Positions 26,916 through 35,900 of a DNA stretch of 64,000 nt are shown piece after piece. The DNA is taken from positions 558,001-622,000 of the forward strand of contig NW_017386029.1 of NCBI RefSeq assembly GCF_000237925.1, in the 5' to 3' direction. Below the pieces are notes generated by a model, which was given only the letters and a program-made list of their open reading frames with translations, made no database searches and was not told the DNA's origin. How positions within the stretch are numbered: the first letter of the stretch is position 1; each line of letters starts with the position of its first letter. A program made the position numbers and the translations under genes. This DNA is from Schistosoma mansoni (Eukaryota > Platyhelminthes > Trematoda > Strigeidida > Schistosomatidae).

Positions 26916-29900
26916 AATCGTCCATTGATAGGTCCCGGAAATTACCTATACTTATGTCTTCGCTAGGATATAACAAATACAATATGATTATCATCTAAAT
27001 AATTATGGGGGAATATATTAATTAGATGTTATTGATTGCTGAATTTCCCTCTCATTAGATATAAGATTATTTCGAAATTAATGAATAGCTGATCGCATTA
27101 AAGAGTGTTTTTCTCCAGAACAATAATATCCGGCCCCAAATTTCTTGGCAGTAAGAATCTCAGGAAATGAAATGATTTTCAAAAATAATGATAATTGGTC
27201 GGAAGAGCCTTTACTTTCACTGAATTGCGAAAATATCTGTTTTTTATTGTATTCTAGTCTGTTTATAGTAATAGGATGATATACATAGGCTACTTAAATT
27301 GTTTGAGTAATCTCACTAGAAAACTTTTTGATAGGATATGTTGGAATACAAAGGAAAATCTCAGTTCGCCTTGCTAAATAGATACTTTTTTACTCAAACC
27401 ATAGTGACCGTAAGGCATGCTTTATTCGATAGCTGAACAATAAAATTCGTAGAAACTTTACAAGGTTTGTTTGTTGACACATTTTAATATCATTACTCAT
27501 GCATAGTAAACGGGTTAGGTGATTAAAATTTATTTACACTTAGTTGATCACTAAGTGGGTGACAAAAGGCATATATATCAGGTTCTTTTTTAGTGCTCAC
27601 AGAATCCTATCGATCAAGCTGTAATGTGTTCACTGGGAAATAAGACGCAGATGTCAAAAGAGATACTACATAATTCAAATGTTGTTCTGGCCACAAAAAG
27701 TGATCAATTCTCATCTAAAAGGAAGTACGTAACTATCTTTTTTAATGGCAAACCGGTTCAGCTGCAAGTTGATACGCGGTCTGACATAACATTGATTTCT
27801 AGAAAGACTTGGATAAAACTTGGTTGACCTCAATATTAACCTATATATTGTAATGCTGAGAGCGCGACAGGAACTAATATTACTCTTCTTGGAGAAATGC
27901 AGCTAACTCTCACAGTGGGTGAAAAGACTATGACCGGAAAATGTTATATATCTGGGAACTGTCATACCAACTTATTGTGTATTGATTGGATAGATAAATT
28001 TGGTTTATGGGATCTACCGTTGAATACACCGAAAGTAGAATCCCAGCTATGGCCAGAAACGAACAAGCCTTGGGTCCGAGTACACATCGATTATGCTGAC
28101 CAATAAATGGACAGTATTTTTTAGTGGTGATAGATTCATACTCTAAATGGCCTGAAATCTATGTTGTGCGAAGACCGTCTACTATCTGAAACACTGCTAC
28201 ATCTCAAACAACTATTTGGTAGGTTTGGGACACCTAATGTTTTGGTTCCTGATAACGGAACGCAGTTTACGGAGTTCTGCAAACAAAATGGAATCGAACA
28301 TATTAGAACCCCACCGTATCACTCTCAGTTAAGTTGGCAAGCAGAGAAATTTGTCGACATTCTTAAGCGAGCTCTCTTAAAGATGAGAGGAGAAGATAAC
28401 GTAGAAAAGGCCCTGCAACAGCTTCTAATCTCTTATAGAATTACACCTAGTCCAAACTGTCAAGACGGAAAATCAACAGTTGAAATAACATTTGGCCGAC
28501 CAATTAAAACATTTTTTGATGTTTTGAATCCGAAAGACAGGAGGAGTGGACTACAAAAAAATAAGGAAGGGAATTGCCCGAAAATTCAAGAATTTAAAGC
28601 AGGCGACCTAGTTTATGCACGTGTTTTCCGGCCTGGAACGTCAAAATGGATATTTGGGTGTATAAAAAAAGACGTAGGACGATATTGTATGAAGTGATGG
28701 TTGGAAATACAGATTATCTACTGGTCTGACTAAGGAAAAGAAACAACCATTGTCTTTCTCTCCCACGCATCAGTAATCGAAAGCAATTTATAGTAGATGT
28801 GTACAAGCAACAACAATATTGAAGTTCGATGTAAAATTTCCTGTTAAATCTTCTTCATGACTACTGTGTATGTTATTTAGTTTCATTGGAAGAATGAATT
28901 TATTGAAATTGGACCACCATTTGAAACTCATAGCACTGGATGGCCATTATAGTATGGGACTCCTTCGCAGTACGTATCCTGTATGTACAGAAATGAGGAG
29001 ACACGTACCAGGACGAAACTCTGGTTCAGTGCTTCTAGGTTTTTCGTGGAATTCAAAATAAGTCTTCACCGGTTCCTTCTTTCCATACTCTGCTACTTCT
29101 AGACTTTATGGTTGTGTAGTCATCGTAAATAATCTTTATAAATAAAAAAACTCATATTATTACTACTTAACTTTGACTAAAAACCATCATAAAATACTTA
29201 ACGCTTTATAAGGACACGTCCCAACTTGTTTTTAAAACAATAGAATATTTAATTCGATCCATTTTTCCCACACAATCTACATGCATAGACACATTTAAAT
29301 TTTAACTTCAATTTTTCAAATTACACATTTCTCACACCCACAAACAAACACAGTGATGTGTCATATAGAATCATCTTGACCAAACAATGCACATGAAATT
29401 GACACGATTAGACCTATTCTTGGGTTCCTTTATTATTTATTTATTCATTTAGACACATAAGCACTATTACGAGGCACCAATTACATATGCGCCACAGAAG
29501 TCATCAGATTTTTGTGAGGGCTGAAACAGGTGGTTTTCTTAGGGAGCCACTCCCTAAGACTTGAACCTAGAGGTCTAATCCACAAGGCAGTGGAGCAACG
29601 TTAAAAGATGTAGTCCCATGGTAGCCTGTGACTAATAATTGTTTCATACGCCATTTGTTCCCTCAGAATTCTGGAGCCCATTTGCACCATTGGTTTGGAA
29701 TCGGGGTTCTCCAGCTCCCCTAAGTTGACTCTCCGTACCCACCGACCCGATTAAAGTTCCGGACATTAGCTTACTGTTATGAGGCTCTGTTTTCCTCGTC
29801 TACACGAATGGGACGTTAATTTGCCTTAGACGAATATTCACACTAGATACCCTCCCAGTGTCTATTCGACAGGAATTCAACACAACTCAGATCAAGAACA

Positions 29901-32900
29901 CGTGACTAGCCTAACTAGAACGTAATATATTTCCACACCAAAAACCAAAAACAATCATAATAATAATAAGGTTAAGAGAATATATAGTTTATCTAGTACC
30001 TGTCAGACTATCCACAAGTTTGACTAAGCAAACAACCAATCATTATCATTCACATACATCACTTTTCATCCTCTCAATTTCGTAAACAACACCCCCGCCT
30101 CTAGAAGGCAGTTAGTAGGAATTCCCTGACAGTAGCTGTTGTTAGTACTTATTTTCATTTCTCTTACTATGATTCTTATTCATTTCTTCTTGTTCTGATG
30201 TAACATGACAATTTCGGTCGACAAGTATCTTATGTCAGGCTCTTTGCTGATTATTACTACTGACTAAACTAGTCATAATCGTCAGTCAATAAAAACGAAA
30301 GGTCACTAAACATCCATTGCAATTGAGATTAGTCGATCATGTTTAACTTATATTCTTCCACATTCATTGTGGTGTGTCAATGATAATGTTGGAAGAGTCC
30401 CGAAATACTGTTCGTCCAAGTCCCTATAAATTCAAAAACTTCAGGAAACATTTCATCCAATCAGTATCGAATATAATCGTCGCAGAAACATTTGAAAAGT
30501 GCGGAATCATGTTTGTCGGTTTTAGTTGAATACTTGCCTTTACTTCATCACGAGGCAAGCCTTAACTTGGAATGCTGAAGGGAAGCGGAAAAGAGGAAGG
30601 CCAAAGAACACATTACGCCGAAAAAGAGAAGCAGATATGAAAAGAATGAATAACAACTGGAAAGAACTGGGAAGGATTTCAGTGGATAGGGTTGGATGGA
30701 GAATGCTGTTAGGCGGCCTATGCTCCTCCACGAGGGATAACAGGTGTGGTTATTGTTGAATTTATCTATACTTACTTGCTTACGCCTGTTGCCCCTCGTC
30801 TTGAGCAATCCTTTTATTATCCGCTTCTAATTCTCGATGTAGTGTGTTCTTTGGCCTTCCTCTTTTCCGCTTCCCTTCGGAATCCCAAGTTGAGGCTTGC
30901 CTCGTGATACAGTTTGGTGATTCCCTCAATGTATGTCCTATCCATTTCCAACGTATTTTCCTAATTTCCTCTTCAGCTGGAAGGTACAAGTATTTATAAA
31001 TAGTTATCTACGCAAAATACTCAACATTCACTGACCGTATACCATTAGCAATAGCCTTCTGTGTGACAGGAAAAACCAGCTTCCAGCTGAAGAGGAAATC
31101 AGGAGAAGACGTTGGAAGTGGATAGGACATACATTGAGGAGATTACCAAACTGCATCACGTGGCAAGCCTCAACTTGGGATTCCGAAGGGAAGCGGAAAA
31201 GAGGAAGGCCAAAGAACACACTACATCGAGAATTAGAAGCGGATAATAAAAGGATTGCTCAAGACAGAGTTGGAAGGAGGATTCTTTCTGGCGGTCTATG
31301 CTCTTCCACGAGGGTTAACAGGCATATGTAAGTCATTGTAAGACCTTTAGCTCTCTTCTGATACGATATTTTCGATACTCTCAACTAAAAATTTAATACT
31401 GAACATCACCCTAGTATACTCTATAGTACTTCAATGAAATTAAATTTAATATGATGAAAAACAATTTTCTGTTCTTTACCAGATACATCATGAATTGGCT
31501 CGTTTACATGCTTCTGGTCGTTTAGCTTTATTACATCAAACCGGTTATTATCAATTTAAGTGCAATGAAGTAAAGAACCATCAACCTTCTATAGATATTG
31601 AGCAAGAGTTAAATGGAAATCAACTGAATGAATTAAATCTCCCACAAAATGTTAATTGGGAATCAGTTTTATTTCACTTAGAACAATCAGCTAAACTTGG
31701 CTGTTTAGATTCTATTCAATGTTTAGCTCAATATTATTTGAATTTAATGGTTGATGGCCCATTATCGGAATGTCCCATTAAAGTTAGTCTATTCACTGTT
31801 CCAGTTTTATCATTGAAAATAAGATTTCAAGAATAAGTAGAGTAGTTTTTTTTTTAAAAATATTCCCAAAATATCTCCCTTCAAGATAATATCAATGGTA
31901 AATCAAGTAACCAGGATAATAATAGCTTCTTACATGCAAGCTTTAGTTGGCAATCTAGTCATTTAAAACGAGCGCCTAACCTCGAGATCATTGTAGCCGG
32001 AATCCAATGGTATAAAAGTCTAGCTTGGCCTCACCACTTATATAGAGTAGTCTTCCTTACTCTATAAATTGTTTTATGCCTGATATACATCCCGGATTAA
32101 TTTTCTATATGTTCTAGAATCTGCCACGTTTCTAAAGAGCAATATCAAAAGTCGAAATACGAAATCTTGTTAAGATAAATATATCTCATTCATTCATATA
32201 TGTAGGCAAACGATATGAGAAGATAGGCGCATGCGACACGAAGTCGCCATACTAGCCACCTCACTAAGTATTTCTGTCTCAGTTTATATGGTTCAAATAA
32301 ACAGTGGATACGATAAGTACAGACATACACACAGACAAATTACACATATAAAAACACAGTATAATTGATGGAATTAACGAGGACGGATGCAAAATGTATA
32401 CATATATGGAACAATTACTTGTGGGAAGCATACGATCATAAGGGGGATAAAAATGACTCTTTAGTCTTATTCTATTTGAATTATTATCACCCGTTTAAGT
32501 AATGATTAATTTTCCCAGGTGTTTTCGTACACACTACCTGCTCCTTATTTTTCATCATCTATCTTTGAGGCGTTCGTCACGTATCATGTAGCTATTTACT
32601 GTGAAATACTGAAGTGGTAGTGGAATGATACTAGGCAAACATAGCAACATTTTCAAATAGAATTTTTCTTGAAAATCATGTTAATGATAAACTTCGTGAC
32701 GAATACATTTTTACACCTTTTTGAATACATATAATTTGCTTGTATGGTTATTGGCAAATTTTAAATAAACATTTGAGTTGACAGGATGTTTTCCAGTTTA
32801 TCTATTGAGTGCTTAACTATTTCCTTGGAATCCCAATTTCTGTCTGTCGAACACATCTAAGTTCTACTTAAAATCGTACTCGTAATTATTTGCACTATAG

Positions 32901-35900
32901 TTAAGACTATAACTTATGGACAAACTTTGAGCGATGCTGGGGTGACCTTGAAATAACTCACCTATTTACTAGGGTCAATATAGGGTTATAAATTAGTATG
33001 TTGAATTAGGATTGGGATTTAGGGTTGGAAATTAAACTAAGGGTTTTCATCACGAACTGGAATCAGCTATACTGCCTAAATACTATTTAACTTATGTATG
33101 AATGAGTTTCGCGCCAAAATCCAATAATTGTTTCCCCTAGTTTCATTGGTTCGTCCATAAACTATAGTATCGCCCTCATATCGTTAAATTGTTTCTTGTT
33201 TGTGGTAGAAATGTCTTATCTCTTCTTCGTGAGAAATTCTTGAATCACACAGATTATGAATTTACGATTACATTGACCACCGATTATTTAACAGTATCAT
33301 GTATGTCAAGTTCTTCTTAGTGCTAATCGCATCCTATTGATCAAGTTGCAATGTGGCCACTAGTCTATGTTCCGATGTAAGGTGGTGGTTGAAGGTAGTC
33401 TACAGAAAACCTTGTTTGACACATAGGCCTTGCGATATTTGGCACCCGTCACCAGGGTGCATTTATGGTCTTGAGGGGACTGATGCTCGCTGGTGGTTCC
33501 AATGTCACCCAGCTTCACAGTCAGGGATGTTACCACTGAGCTATTTGGGCTGAGAATGAATTAATGAAAGTTCTTAATATGTTATGGAATTACTTTTGTA
33601 TACTACAATTTTCACATCTTTCAGGTGTCTAATATATTTGCTTGTCTTTTTTTAACTTAGCCTGATCCACTGGAATCTCGAGCACATGGTTTTGCCTTAA
33701 TCAGCGCGGCTGCATCAGCGGGGGATCGTATGGCTATGGTTTATTTAGCTGAAGCTAATTATCATGGCGAATATTATTCTCCAGATACTAGTAATGATAT
33801 CAATAATAATAATAATAATGAGCGGAAACAAGAGCCTGACTGGTTAGCAGCTGCACATTGGTATGAAATGGCAGCTAAAGTTGTTACTTATGATGATGCT
33901 ACAGAAGATGATGAAATGAATCAAGGCAATCCATCGTTTGTGAAAAGGAGTCGTTCTGGTTTTCATGCATTATCTGAATGGCCAATTTATCGTTTACAAG
34001 GTCGATTAGGAGAAATGTATGCTAAAGGTGGTCATGGTTTAGTCAGAGATAGAGCAAAAGCTTGTAAGTTATTATTTTATAGATTAAATCTGGACCGTAC
34101 CGACGGCCTTAAGCGAATTCAAAGGTGACCTCGAGATTGACCAATCAGAAAATAGCTAATCAGGATTCAGCTTTTAAAACTCCTAAAACATAACGATGAT
34201 ACTGCTACAGACGATTGAAATCTTTAGCATGATTAACCTATGTTAGGGCTAACTATCGATAACTTACACTTGAAATCATAGTGTCAGCCTTACCTTAATA
34301 TAATAGACTTTCGGTGTTATTTCAGAATCGACCACATATTTGTTAGTACACATGCATCAATTCACCATTCCCATGAGCTTTTAAGTCGTCAGTATTTAGT
34401 TATCCGTTATTTATCTTTCATTTTTAACCTAATGATCTTGTTTTTTTAGTTCTCTGTTCCGATACTATTTCCAAGTATGATAGTTTAAATCTGTACCCTG
34501 TATAGTGTAAATTTCCACATTAATAAGTCTTTCTATTTGCCTTTTCAAATGCAGTTGCAATATAGAGCACTACTTAAGCTGATATTAATTATATATATAT
34601 ATATCAGTCAGTCAGTCACAACGTAGAACTTCGTAAGGACGTACATCGGTTCGAGTTGCCATACCACATTAGCACAAAGATGCAGTTGTCGATTCAAATC
34701 CCATAGTGGTAGAAGTAGTAAGAGTATAAGCATTATGTGAAAGATTAGGGTTTGAAGATGTTATTGAAGGAGTATAATCCAGTGAAATAAATTTGGAAAG
34801 AGAAAAAGGATAAGGACATGAAGAATTCAGAAGATTAGAATTTGGTAGAACACAAAGAGTGTATGCACCTTCGCCATTTCAAACGATTTTGAGCCATGTC
34901 ATTCAACCATCGATTGCTATCATCTCGTGCATCCCAACCAGGTAGTCGACACGTACCAACATGGCTCAGTCCACTAGTAAGTGACTTCATGGATTTGTGC
35001 CACGTTTTGGTCTAGCTGCCCTTAGCTTTCGTTCAACCTACTCCTAAACCACAAAACATCGCATATATATATATATATATGATCATAATAGTTCGATCAG
35101 TTTTTTAAATATTATTATTGGCTTTGGAAACTCCTCAGCCATGCGCATTCATAATCCCGCTACTGGAGATTGAACCCAGAATATTCGGACGAAGTAACTT
35201 TCTAGTACTTCCAGGTTTTCAATGGTTGCCTAACTTAGATCAGTTGGCGATCTTAATAAAAACCAATAATCTCCACAACCCCTCTACTGATAAGTTTGGT
35301 TTATTGTTTTAATAATGAGAATATGTAACTAGTTAGTTTCATACGATTAGTTCCATCTGTGAATTTGAATAAAGCATGAACAACAGTTAACACAGAATCC
35401 AATTTAATTTTCTCCTCGACAAATTATATACATGCCTCCCAAGATTTCGAAGTAGAATGTCACATTCATGTTCTTTTGGAAGTGTCAGTGTTTTCGTAAA
35501 TTCCAAGATTTTCGACTGAACATTGTAAATACTTAATTTGGCTTATAATATTTGAATCCGTAACAATTTTATCGAAGCTATGAACCACAAGTAAGGTTGA
35601 ATAAGGTCCACCAGGGGAATCCAGGATGTAAGTTTTATCCTATTTGATACTCTTCACTTGGATATGCCTACATCCATGTTGGTGTTCACCCCAGGATTCG
35701 AATCCAGTCTATTTTTTCTCAAACCTCTAAAGTTATATCCACTGAGCTGGGAAATAAATAAATAATGCCATGAGTTTGCTTTAATTTTAGAGGCAATTTC
35801 CTTGATACATTCAATTTAGGAGCTTACGTCAGTTATTATTCTTGCTTTATTCTAATTAGTTAATTGTTTGCAAGTTTGTCTGTCCTTTTTTTCTTAGCAA

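Noticed and set aside
27595-28835. A host aspartic protease or integrase-derived gene
   Set aside because: The fragment is interrupted and has the order of a gypsy-type polyprotein; treated as a fossil element.
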